A stretch of 12,309 bases of DNA, from NCBI GenBank assembly GCA_900548535.1, contig URLG01000076.1, positions 1 to 12,309 on the forward strand, given 5' to 3'. Source of the DNA: Candidatus Segatella intestinihominis. GTDB lineage: Bacteria; Bacteroidota; Bacteroidia; Bacteroidales; Bacteroidaceae. Positions 1 through 7,200 of this stretch are shown here, in pieces. A model generated the notes under the pieces. That model worked only from the letters and a program-made list of their open reading frames with translations, ran no database searches and had not been told where the DNA came from. Made by a program: the position numbers and the translations under genes. Position 1 is the first letter of the stretch; every line of letters begins with the position of its first letter.

Positions 1-181
1 TAGAGTTTGTCAAACGAACACGGGCAACCTTACGCATTGCCGAATTAGGCTTCTTTGGAGTTGTAGTGTAAACACGAACGCAAACACCACGACGCTGAGG
101 ACATGAATCCAAAGCTGGTGACTTGCTCTTGTCTACGAGAACTCGTCTGCCTTTTCTTACTAACTGTGAAATAGTAGGCAT
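1..181 (-). CDS. rpsL: 30S ribosomal protein uS12 (S12), 5' part only
   Basis: This is the start of the S12 protein of the small ribosomal subunit, which lies at the decoding centre and helps control translational accuracy. The minus strand from 181 reads MPTISQLVRKGRRVLVDKSK and continues through CPQRRGVCVRVY and TTPKKPNSAMRKVARVRLTN, the unmistakable S12 core. Sixty codons are visible; the rest (about half of a ~125-residue protein) runs off the left edge. Lys43, in the TTPKKPNS loop, is the residue most often changed in streptomycin-resistant mutants, and it is the sensitive-type lysine here. The start is the only ATG in a suitable place and gives the family's usual N-terminus. The upstream bases are AT-rich without a clear Shine-Dalgarno, which is normal for Bacteroidetes. 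In this phylum rpsL is usually followed by rpsG and fusA, which would lie outside the window. Confidence 0.98.
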   Translation of the reverse strand, partial: MPTISQLVRKGRRVLVDKSKSPALDSCPQRRGVCVRVYTTTPKKPNSAMRKVARVRLTNS

Positions 182-265
182 AATTTTACTTTTAAATTTA
201 AATATTTTATTTTGTTATTATCAAATTTCCTATCAGCCACCGCATTATGGGGGCTTTTCGGGGTG

Positions 266-273
266 CAAAGTTA
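266..273 (-). promoter_or_regulatory. Probable -7 promoter element for rpsL
   Basis: Read on the minus strand this is TAACTTTG, a perfect match to the Bacteroidetes -7 consensus TAnnTTTG, followed by CACCCC. It lies about 85 bases upstream of the rpsL start, which predicts a leader of roughly 75-80 nt. I do not find a convincing -33 TTTG at the usual ~19-base spacing; the nearest TTTG (286-289 on the other strand) is only 12 bases away. The element suggests that rpsL and the str operon can be transcribed independently of rpoBC and of the DUF3467 gene. The rest of 182-424 is AT-rich; I saw no terminator after the DUF3467 gene and no other gene. Confidence 0.6.
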
Positions 274-424
274 CGACTTTTCTTTCAAACTACCTAATTA
301 ATGTATGTACTTTTGAAACGAAAGGGTAAATTTTAACAAAATATAACTTTTCAATATACTAATTAATAAGATTTAGGCTGTTTTTCGGTGATAATTTAGT
401 TTAGCAAGTATGTGTATCTCACCA

Positions 425-748
425 TTAAGCCTCACCCTTAGGTGTACCGAATGGAGCTATTGTGCGATCAGTCTCATCAGGCAACTGGATCTTGCCAAAT
501 GTCTTTTCGAAGTTCAAAATATTATTCTGCAAGAGCTGCAACAAGCGCTTGGCATGCTCTGGAGCCAAGATGACACGGCTCTTAACCTGTGGCTGTGGCA
601 TTCCAGGAAGTGCAGTAATGAAATCGAGAATGAACTCAGAAGGTGAATGGCTAATCAATGCGAGATTAGAATATACACCCTCGGCTACCATTGGGTCAAT
701 GCCCATCTGAAACTGATTTTGCTGTTGATTATTCTTATTTTCTTCCAT
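425..748 (-). CDS. DUF3467 family protein
   Basis: A 107-residue cytosolic protein of the DUF3467 family, whose biochemical function is unknown. After a low-complexity N-terminus (MEENKNNQQQNQFQ) it carries the family core: MGIDPMVAEGVYSNLALISH, then SPSEFILDFITALPGMPQPQ and VKSRVILAPEHAKRLLQLLQ, ending near FEKTFGKIQLPD. There is no signal peptide or membrane segment. It looks full length and ends with TAA. In Bacteroidales this gene is normally found between rpoC and rpsL. Here it keeps its place next to rpsL but is separated from rpoC by more than 3 kb of accessory DNA. A good promoter match lies just upstream, so it need not depend on rpoBC read-through. A role tied to transcription or translation is suggested only by the conserved neighbourhood. 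Confidence 0.9.
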   Translation of the reverse strand: MEENKNNQQQNQFQMGIDPMVAEGVYSNLALISHSPSEFILDFITALPGMPQPQVKSRVILAPEHAKRLLQLLQNNILNFEKTFGKIQLPDETDRTIAPFGTPKGEA

Positions 749-790
749 ACTTTTACTAAGTTAATAGGGTTAAACATTGAATTGATAATG

Positions 791-818
791 CAAACTTACA
801 AAAAATATCTGAAACAAA
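791..818 (-). promoter_or_regulatory. Probable promoter of the DUF3467 gene
   Basis: On the minus strand TAAGTTTG (791-798) matches the Bacteroidetes -7 consensus TAnnTTTG exactly. TTTG at 815-818 could be the -33 element, with a 16-base spacer that is a little shorter than usual. The predicted transcript would start near 785, giving a leader of about 35-40 nt before the ATG at 748. The element sits in an AT-rich stretch with no competing gene. No transcript data are available here, so this is a consensus match only. Confidence 0.6.
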
Positions 819-870
819 CGAATGTTTTATAACTTATTTATAAATTCTATGCTAGAATTGGTGATTTTTC

Positions 871-925
871 CCTCGCCAGGGCACAAAAGTGCCCTCGGTG
901 AGGGCACTTTTGTGCCCCAGTGAGG
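871..925. repeat. Nested palindrome, possible bidirectional terminator or REP-like element
   Basis: A perfect 17-bp inverted repeat, GGGCACAAAAGTGCCCT (879-895) and its complement (901-917), encloses the 5-base loop CGGTG. Each arm is itself a palindrome: GGGCAC-AAAA-GTGCCC and GGGCAC-TTTT-GTGCCC. The sequence can therefore fold as one long stem or as two small neighbouring hairpins. CCTC (871-874) and GAGG (922-925) extend the long stem beyond a 4-base internal loop on each side. The inner part, with A4 before a GC-rich stem and T4 after it on both strands, resembles a weak bidirectional intrinsic terminator, but the T-tract is short and runs into more stem. It lies between the broken outer-membrane gene and DUF3467. 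It could end transcripts of the former, protect an mRNA 3' end, or be a dispersed palindromic repeat. Confidence 0.75.
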
Positions 926-1040
926 AACATATTACAACTACTAGGATCAGCATCTGACAATATCGGGGATAAAAAGTCTGAGACGACCCGATCATAAGGA
1001 CGAGCTATATTTCCTGAAAAATAAGCGTTTTTCAAAAATG
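926..1040. other. Non-coding stretch between the two repeat structures
   Basis: I see no gene, promoter consensus or terminator here. It belongs to the ~550-base gene-free stretch from 749 to 1296, which otherwise holds the DUF3467 promoter, the nested palindrome and the hairpin array. An 8-base sequence AGCGTTTT at 1024-1031 recurs at 1243-1250 just inside the other end of the array, which may be chance. Confidence 0.5.
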
Positions 1041-1265
1041 ACCGCACACCGCACTAGGCATCATCTATCCCATTGTCACACAATGGCTTTAGTACAGTGC
1101 GGTGTGGGCATCAACACCACACAACACCGCACTACTTAGATATTGTCCAACAGAGAAACCTAGAAACTCTATTGAGTGCGGTGTTAGTGCGGTGATGGTC
1201 CGACACCGCACTCGCCGGAACGACTATATATCAACAACTTAGAGCGTTTTAGTGCGGTGTGCGGT
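1041..1265. repeat. Three-unit tandem hairpin array with 15-bp terminal inverted repeats
   Basis: Seven copies of one 10-mer occur in 225 bases. ACACCGCACT is at 1046-1055, 1124-1133 and 1203-1212. Its complement AGTGCGGTGT is at 1096-1105, 1175-1184 and 1251-1260, with a 9/10 copy at 1186-1195. They pair into three hairpin units (1046-1105, 1124-1184, 1203-1260) with loops of 40, 41 and 38 bases, separated by exactly 18 bases each time, a period of about 78 bp. The loops are not alike. Unit 1 holds an inner hairpin, CCATTGT/ACAATGG (1070-1086). The ends, 1041-1055 and 1251-1265, are perfect 15-bp inverted repeats. The array begins 31 bases after the stop of the broken outer-membrane gene. 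It has no coding capacity I believe. It could be a small non-autonomous mobile element, a transcript-end structure or a protein-binding array. Confidence 0.8.
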
Positions 1266-1296
1266 AGAAAACGTGCATCCATTGTATACAGAAGAA

Positions 1297-2304
1297 TCAG
1301 AGACGACTCTTCTCTAAGATGTCGTTGGCATAGAGATTGACATTCAAGTCTCCATCCATGAAGGTCTTGACCAAACGCATGGAAACATAATACCCTGGCC
1401 TGCTGCGCTGGAAGTCATTCCATAAATAAGTATTGCCATGCAGGGTAAGCCAACCTGTGAAGGTGGAACTAAAGGAGAACTTATTGTTCCAGGTAACTCC
1501 CAAAGAAGGTCTTTTCAGGTCAGTAGCCAATCCATATTTCTTGCCATCCAAGAATTGCTGCTGATAGAAAACCTGACATGTAGGATTATACCAGCCAAGC
1601 TTAGGCGAAGCGATGAGATACAAGGTGAACGCCTGATTGTGACCGAAATTCATATTGCGCAAGTAAGCAATGCTCTCCCCATCATACAAGGTGGCATACC
1701 AGACGATAGGCTTGCCAGTATATTCGTATTCAGCACCGAAATTGATCCAAGAATATACTATATCCCATGACAGATTATGCAGCAACGATGAGCGTAAATA
1801 AGGATTTCCACCCTCATACATATAGCGGTTATCATATTGCACCTCATTGCGAAGACTATTATACGAAGGGCGTTGCGTCTGGCAAGTATACGACAGAGAG
1901 GTTGACCACTTACCCTGAGAGTAGGATATAGCAAAGTTAGGGAACCAGTTTCCATACTTGCGGCTGGGCTCAGACTGCCACTCGTCAAACTGATAGAAAT
2001 CAGAATTGACATACTCATATCTCACACCACCCTGCAAGGAGAAATAGCCCAATGGATAAGACAGTGACAAGAAACCTGCCACATTGCTTTCCTTCACCAG
2101 AGTGGAAGAGGAAGCCACGATATTCTCTTCATTGGAATATGCGCCCCTACTCCTAGTGGATGTTAATTCACTGCCCAGTTCAACAGAACCCTTACCCAGT
2201 GGATGAGACAAAATCAGCTTGCCTGCCCATAAGGAATTGTGATTTCTACTATATGTATGAACCATTCTGCTCTCACCCTCAGAAGCCGCTTCGTCCTGGG
2301 GCAT
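1297..2304 (-). CDS. C-terminal beta-barrel part of the frameshifted outer-membrane receptor
   Basis: This frame encodes most of the barrel but has no signal peptide, so it would not be exported by itself. The ATG at 2304 lies inside the gene; the homologous frame continues upstream to about 2347 (KIDFNASYIYRKSGRS before the Met). Family hallmarks include RPSYNSLRNEVQYDNRYMYE followed by GGNPYL, and GGVRYEY and EPSRKYGNWFPN earlier. Alternating hydrophobic/polar strands run throughout. The end is NLYANDI-LEKSRL-stop. In this family NDIF is normally followed by some 55-70 residues with two or more barrel strands and a KYKG-type segment before the final EK-RL. The last strands therefore appear to be missing while the terminal five residues are kept. 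Confidence 0.75.
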   Translation of the reverse strand: MPQDEAASEGESRMVHTYSRNHNSLWAGKLILSHPLGKGSVELGSELTSTRSRGAYSNEENIVASSSTLVKESNVAGFLSLSYPLGYFSLQGGVRYEYVNSDFYQFDEWQSEPSRKYGNWFPNFAISYSQGKWSTSLSYTCQTQRPSYNSLRNEVQYDNRYMYEGGNPYLRSSLLHNLSWDIVYSWINFGAEYEYTGKPIVWYATLYDGESIAYLRNMNFGHNQAFTLYLIASPKLGWYNPTCQVFYQQQFLDGKKYGLATDLKRPSLGVTWNNKFSFSSTFTGWLTLHGNTYLWNDFQRSRPGYYVSMRLVKTFMDGDLNVNLYANDILEKSRL

Positions 2305-2344
2305 GGACCTCCCGGACTTTCTATAGATATAGCTGGCATTGAAA

Positions 2345-3595
2345 TCAATTTTTCATCTTACCGATAGTTCCCATATAATAGAAATTGGCATCCTGCTGCG
2401 GACCGTGTACATTCTCTAAGTCTATTCTCTGCAGCAACTCATCTTCCTCCACGCCATCAGAAACAATCGTACTTTCTCCGCAAGCATTCCCATTGCCATA
2501 TAAACTCTTCGAAACTTCGTAAGAGGCACCGATAGAATGGCTGCCATTGATGTCATAATTGAATCCGAAGGAGCCATACAAGGTAGAGAACAGTTCCAAT
2601 CCCTTGTGCTGATAATTCAAATTGACTTGTTCAAATCCATTCAAAAAACCATTATAGGAGAGCTTCGAGATGAAAGTTCCACTCAATCCCTCGCCTTTCT
2701 TTTTCACCGTTTTCACTCTTATCACAGAAGAAACCGTAGCATCATACTTAGCCCCAGGAGAAGTGATAATCTCCACATTCTTGATGTCGCCAGACTTCAA
2801 ACGCTTCAGCTCGTCAACATCTCTCACCTGCTTATTATTGATGTAAATAAGAGGTGTTCCCTTTCCAAAGACATTGACAGTACCATCATTGGAAATATTG
2901 AGCAGCGGCATCTCCCTGAATACATCCAGAGCATCTCCCAACTTGGCATAATCGGTATGCTGAACATCTACCAGCATCCCCTCAGCGCCTCTTTTGAACG
3001 ATGGACGTTTCGCCTTGACCACTACTCCATGGATGTTCATTGTACTCTCGCGAAGCATCAAGTTGCCGATACGCCCTACATTATATATATTATATAAGGT
3101 GTGATACCCCACACAGCTAACCTTAGCGATGACTCTCTTCATGCCACAGGGGATGACAAAATTGCCACAGGCATTGGTCACTCCACCCGTGATGAAGGAA
3201 GAATCTTGTGGATTCAGCAGGGCTACATTGGCAAACTCTATGGGTCTATGATGCTCATCCCAGACTCGCCCCATCAGTTTCGTTGGCTCCTTTTGGGTAC
3301 ACTCCACAAAAATCAAGCTGTCTTCCACCGTAGCCTTAAGTGGATAAAAGCCGAAGACATTGCCTAGCGCTTCGGGCAGGGTCAGGTTGGAAAAAGAGGT
3401 GGTTACGGTGAAATCTTCTAATTCATTATAGATAAAACTAATCTTATATCGCTGGCTAGCCTTGCCAAGGTCCTTGAGCACTTCCGACATCGAGCGATTG
3501 GTATAGGAGCGGCTGATGCGCTGAGCCATGCCTTGCATTGGTAACATGGCGAGGAGCATCAAAAGAAAAGCTTGACAAAATATACTTCTTCTCAT
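2345..3595 (-). CDS. N-terminal part of the frameshifted outer-membrane receptor (signal peptide, STN, plug)
   Basis: This 416-residue frame holds everything up to the first barrel strands. The signal peptide is MRRSIFCQAFLLMLLAMLPM followed by QGMA/Q. The STN domain contains RSMSEVLKDLGKASQRYKIS and TLPEALGNVFGFYPL. The regulatory-like domain starts at KLMGRVWDEHHRPIEFANVA. The plug shows the family signatures VNVFGKGTPLIYINNKQVRD and IKNVEIITSPGAKYDATVSS. The frame ends with KMKN-stop, which belongs to the shift rather than to the family. If expressed alone it could reach the periplasm but could not form a barrel. The ATG at 3595 is chosen because it gives a complete signal peptide; another ATG three bases upstream is out of frame. 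Confidence 0.8.
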   Translation of the reverse strand: MRRSIFCQAFLLMLLAMLPMQGMAQRISRSYTNRSMSEVLKDLGKASQRYKISFIYNELEDFTVTTSFSNLTLPEALGNVFGFYPLKATVEDSLIFVECTQKEPTKLMGRVWDEHHRPIEFANVALLNPQDSSFITGGVTNACGNFVIPCGMKRVIAKVSCVGYHTLYNIYNVGRIGNLMLRESTMNIHGVVVKAKRPSFKRGAEGMLVDVQHTDYAKLGDALDVFREMPLLNISNDGTVNVFGKGTPLIYINNKQVRDVDELKRLKSGDIKNVEIITSPGAKYDATVSSVIRVKTVKKKGEGLSGTFISKLSYNGFLNGFEQVNLNYQHKGLELFSTLYGSFGFNYDINGSHSIGASYEVSKSLYGNGNACGESTIVSDGVEEDELLQRIDLENVHGPQQDANFYYMGTIGKMKN

Positions 3596-3649
3596 AACAT
3601 TCTAACTTTATTATAAAATATTTAATAGCACGAAAACTCGAGCCTAGTT

Positions 3650-4180
3650 TTATTCCACAATGATAGCTCCATTCTCCAGCGATAAGCTTACCTGCTGTGA
3701 ATGGTACAACTCATCCAATACCTTTTGGAGTTCATCACCGCAGTTCCACTCATAGTAAAAACGGAGTTGCTTGGCATCTGGTTTATGATACTCCACTGCC
3801 ACTCCATAGTGCTTAGCCATCTCAGCAAGCATGCTACTCAAGCTGACATTATCGAATGTCTTACCGAAACGATTAGCCTGCTTACCTTCACCACCATTCT
3901 TCTGATAATGCGAAGAAAGCGTATCTTGCCGAGCAACACTTTTGGCAACAGTAGTATCTGCCAGTGCCAACCTTGTATCATCATGACGGGAAGAGAATGT
4001 ATGAATGGCAGCAAAAGCCACACCCGAAAGAAGCAATACTCCAACAAAAGACGCAGCCATCTTACGCCAAGCGAAGCGAGACTCGCTGGCATGGCGGTCC
4101 CTGATTCCTTTCCATTCCAGGTCCAGATCCAATTCTTCCTCCGCATCCTTCTTGTCGTAAGCCATTCTTATCTCCATCAT
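3650..4180 (-). CDS. Short FecR-like / DUF4974 anti-sigma-type membrane protein
   Basis: A 176-residue single-pass inner-membrane protein. It has a charged cytoplasmic N-terminus (KKDAEEELDLDLEWKGIRDR), one transmembrane helix (AASFVGVLLLSGVAFAAIHT), a ~40-residue periplasmic linker, and a C-terminal DUF4974/STN-like domain (TFDNVSLSSMLAEMAKHYGV through VLDELYHSQQVSLSLENGAI). Proteins of this short type normally hold an ECF sigma factor and receive a signal from an STN-bearing outer-membrane partner, here the next gene downstream. The large central FecR domain of full-length family members is absent, which is common in this compact subgroup. An open frame extends to a TTG at 4198, but that lies in the terminator T-tract. 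I chose the ATG at 4180; ATGs at 4177 and 4165 are possible. No sigma factor gene precedes it, and I see no promoter in the 16 bases after the terminator. Confidence 0.8.
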   Translation of the reverse strand: MMEIRMAYDKKDAEEELDLDLEWKGIRDRHASESRFAWRKMAASFVGVLLLSGVAFAAIHTFSSRHDDTRLALADTTVAKSVARQDTLSSHYQKNGGEGKQANRFGKTFDNVSLSSMLAEMAKHYGVAVEYHKPDAKQLRFYYEWNCGDELQKVLDELYHSQQVSLSLENGAIIVE

Positions 4181-4196
4181 CAAGAGAAAAAACAAC

Positions 4197-4234
4197 AAAA
4201 AAAAAAGCCATAGATGATTTCTCGTCTATGGCTT
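4197..4234 (-). terminator. Intrinsic terminator of the rpoBC operon
   Basis: On the minus strand AAGCCATAGA (4234-4225) pairs perfectly with TCTATGGCTT (4214-4205) across a 10-base loop, and a run of ten T's (4206-4197) follows, overlapping the stem by two bases. It begins about 30 bases after the rpoC stop codon, so it is placed to end the rpoBC transcript. It also lies only 16 bases before the start of the DUF4974 gene, which separates that gene from rpoBC expression. Confidence 0.9.
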
Positions 4235-4263
4235 CTTTATATTATAATAATGTGTATGAACTA

Positions 4264-7200
4264 TTAGTCCACGATAGGAGAATCAGCATAATCCAACACA
4301 TTTTTTCTGTTAGCTTGCATACGCTCATATTCTTCCTTAGAGCCTACTATGAGCTTCTCCCACTGGCGAAGACCAGTACCTGCAGGAATCAAGTGACCGC
4401 AGATAACGTTCTCCTTCATACCCTCAAGGTAATCTACCTTACCACGGATGGCAGCCTCGTTCAAGACCTTAGTAGTCTCCTGGAATGAAGCGGCACTCAT
4501 GAAGCTCTTAGTACCAAGAGCGGCACGGGTAATACCCTGGAGAATCTGAGTAGAAGTAGCAGCTACGGCATCACGAACCTGAACAAGCTTCAAGTCACGA
4601 CGCTTCAAAGAAGAGTTCTCATCACGCAATCTGCGAGCTGTGATGATCTGACCTGGCTTCAACTCTGTGCTGTCACCGGCGTCAGTAACCACCTTCTTGC
4701 CCCAGATACGATCGTTCTCCTCAGCGAAGTCGAGCTTATCTACCAACTCCTGCTCCAAGAATGTAGTATCACCTGGATCGTCGATACGCACCTTGCGCAT
4801 CATCTGGCGAACCACTACCTCGAAGTGCTTATCGTTGATAGCCACACCCTGCAGACGGTAAACGTCCTGGATCTGGTTAACAATGTATTCCTGTACTGCG
4901 GTAGGACCCATGATGGCGAGGATGTCGCCTGGAGTTACGCTACCATCAGACAATGGAGTACCTGCACGAACGGCATCATGCTCCTGTACCAAGATCTGCT
5001 TAGACAGAGATACGAGATACTTCTTCTGATCGCCAGTCTTAGAGGTTACGATGATCTCACGGTTACCACGCTTTACCTTACCCATGGTTACCTCACCATC
5101 GATTTCTGATACGACAGCTGGGTTAGATGGGTTACGAGCCTCCAAGAGCTCAGTAACACGTGGAAGACCACCGGTGATATCACCTGCACCACCTACGGCA
5201 CGTGGAATCTTAACCAATACCTCACCTGTCTTGATGGTCTGACCATCCTCTACTGCGAGGTGACCACCTACAGGGAAGTTGTATGTACCAAGAACCTCAC
5301 CGTTAGCATCAACTACATCACAAGAAGGAACCATCGCCTTATTCTTAGAATCGGTGATGATCTTCTCCTCCAAGCCTGTGGTCTCATCGACCTCGGCACG
5401 GTAAGTCTGATCCTTCTGTACGTCGTTGAACTTCAATGTACCAGCATACTGGCTCACGATAACGGCGTTGAATGGGTCCCAGCGAGCAATGACAGTACCC
5501 TTCTCTACAGTCTCGCCCTCCTTGTGATAGAGAGAAGAACCGTAAGGTACGTTCAATGTAGAGAGAACTATCTTAGTGTTAGGATCAACGAAGCGGATTT
5601 CAGCCAAGTGGCTTACTACCTTCTCACACTTAACGTCGTTTCCTTCCTCATCTTCCTCAACGAATGGAACAGTGCTCAACTCATCGAACTCGATAAGTGA
5701 CTTGTTCTTAGCCTCGATCTTAGCATTGGCAGCAGCGTTAGACGCAATACCACCGGCGTGGAATGTACGAAGAGTCAACTGAGTACCAGGCTCACCAATA
5801 GCCTGAGCAGCGATGACACCTACAGCCTCACCGAGCTGAACCATGCGAGCGGTAGCCAAGTTGCGGCCATAACACTTCATGCAGACACCCTTCTTGCTCT
5901 CGCAAGTGAGCACTGAACGAATCTCTACGCTCTCGATAGGTGAATCCTCTATAGCCTTAGCCTTAGCCTCTGTGATTTCCTCACCAGCCTTGACAATCTT
6001 CTCGCCAGTAGTTGGGTGGATGATATCATGTACTGATACACGACCCAAGATACGCTCATAGAGAGAAGAGATGACCTCATCACCATTCTTCAGTGCTGTG
6101 CAAACCAAGCCACGCAATGTACCGCAATCCTCCTCAGTGATGATGACGTCATGAGAAACGTCAACAAGACGACGAGTCAAGTAACCTGCATCGGCAGTCT
6201 TCATAGCGGTATCAGCAAGACCCTTACGAGCACCGTGAGAAGCGATAAAGTACTCCAACACTGACATACCCTCCTTAAAGTTAGAAAGGATAGGATTCTC
6301 AATGATCTGCGCACCCTCGGCACCAGCCTTCTGAGGCTTAGCCATCAAACCACGCATACCAGAGAGCTGCTTAATCTGATCCTTAGAACCACGGGCTCCG
6401 GAATCAAGCATCATGTATACGGCGTTGAATCCCTGGTCAGCCTCGGTCATCTCCTTCATCAAGATGTTACCAAGGTCGGTGTTAACGTGAGTCCACGCAT
6501 CGATAACCTGGTTGTAACGCTCCTTGTTGGTGATGAAACCCATATTATAGTTGTTGGTGATTTCCTCAACCTCCTTGCGGCCACGCTCAACAATCTCCTC
6601 CTTCTCAGGTGGGATGATGATATCGCCAAGGTTGAATGACAAACCAGCAACATAAGCCATACGATAACCCAAGTTCTTGATTCCATCAAGGAACTCACAA
6701 GCCTGGGCCATACCTACAGCTTTGATTACATTAGAAATCAAGCCACGGAGAGTCTTCTTAGAGATGACATCATTGAAGAAGCCTACCTCATCAGGGATAA
6801 TGCCATTCACGATGACACGACCAACAGAAGTCTCAACCAAGCGCTTCTGAATCTGACCATCTACCAAGTCGTCCACAACGACCTTTACCAAAGCATGGAG
6901 ATCACATCGACCCTCATTACGGGCAATCAATGCCTCCTCTGGACCGTAGAAAGTCAAGCCCTCGCCCTTAGCTCCTGGGCGAATCTTAGTAATATAGTAA
7001 AGACCAAGCACCATATCCTGAGAAGGCACTGTGATAGGAGCACCATTAGCAGGATTCAAGATGTTATGGCTCTGAAGCATCAAGATCTGAGCCTCCAATA
7101 CAGCCTCATTGCTCAATGGAAGGTGAACAGCCATCTGGTCACCATCGAAGTCGGCGTTGAACGCTGTACATGCCAATGGGTGCAACTGGATAGCCTTACC

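Larger units (their letters stand above)
1297..3595 (-). pseudogene. STN-domain outer-membrane beta-barrel (TonB-dependent receptor-like) gene, frameshifted
   Basis: One gene is broken into two reading frames by a single extra base in the T5 run at 2349-2353 (A5 on the coding strand). With four A's the frame joins as GTIGKMKIDFNASYIYRKSG and yields one continuous 765-residue product. Domains in order: signal peptide 1-24 (cleavage after QGMA), STN signalling domain ~26-100, carboxypeptidase-regulatory-like fold ~105-185, plug ~192-298, then a beta-barrel of the OMP_b-brl_3 type to the end. Proteins of this family sit in the outer membrane, and with an STN domain they usually signal through a FecR-like anti-sigma factor, here the gene just upstream (54 bases). 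The substrate is unknown. The C-terminus runs ANDI directly into EKSRL, suggesting a second lesion. Alternatives to a true pseudogene are a sequencing error or a rare slippage event. Confidence 0.85.

Noticed and set aside
123..329. 68-codon plus-strand open frame across the rpsL start
   Set aside because: It overlaps rpsL antisense and its promoter region, has no family resemblance, and is best explained as chance in AT-rich intergenic DNA.
871..925. Ordinary rho-independent terminator
   Set aside because: The T4 tract is short and is followed by further stem-forming GC-rich bases on both strands, so I left it as a palindrome with possible terminator activity.
847..1047. 66-codon minus-strand open frame starting with GTG
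   Set aside because: It starts inside the hairpin array, runs straight through the nested palindrome, and shows no recognisable domain; the frame looks like chance readability of repeat DNA.
1041..1265. CRISPR array
   Set aside because: The repeated unit is a 10-mer in both orientations, the 18-base stretches between neighbouring copies are not conserved, only three units exist, and no cas gene is present.
3650..4198. Longer version of the DUF4974 protein starting at TTG 4198
   Set aside because: The start would lie within the T-tract of the rpoC terminator and add a hydrophobic MLFFLL stretch not expected for the cytoplasmic end; ATGs at 4180, 4177 or 4165 are better.
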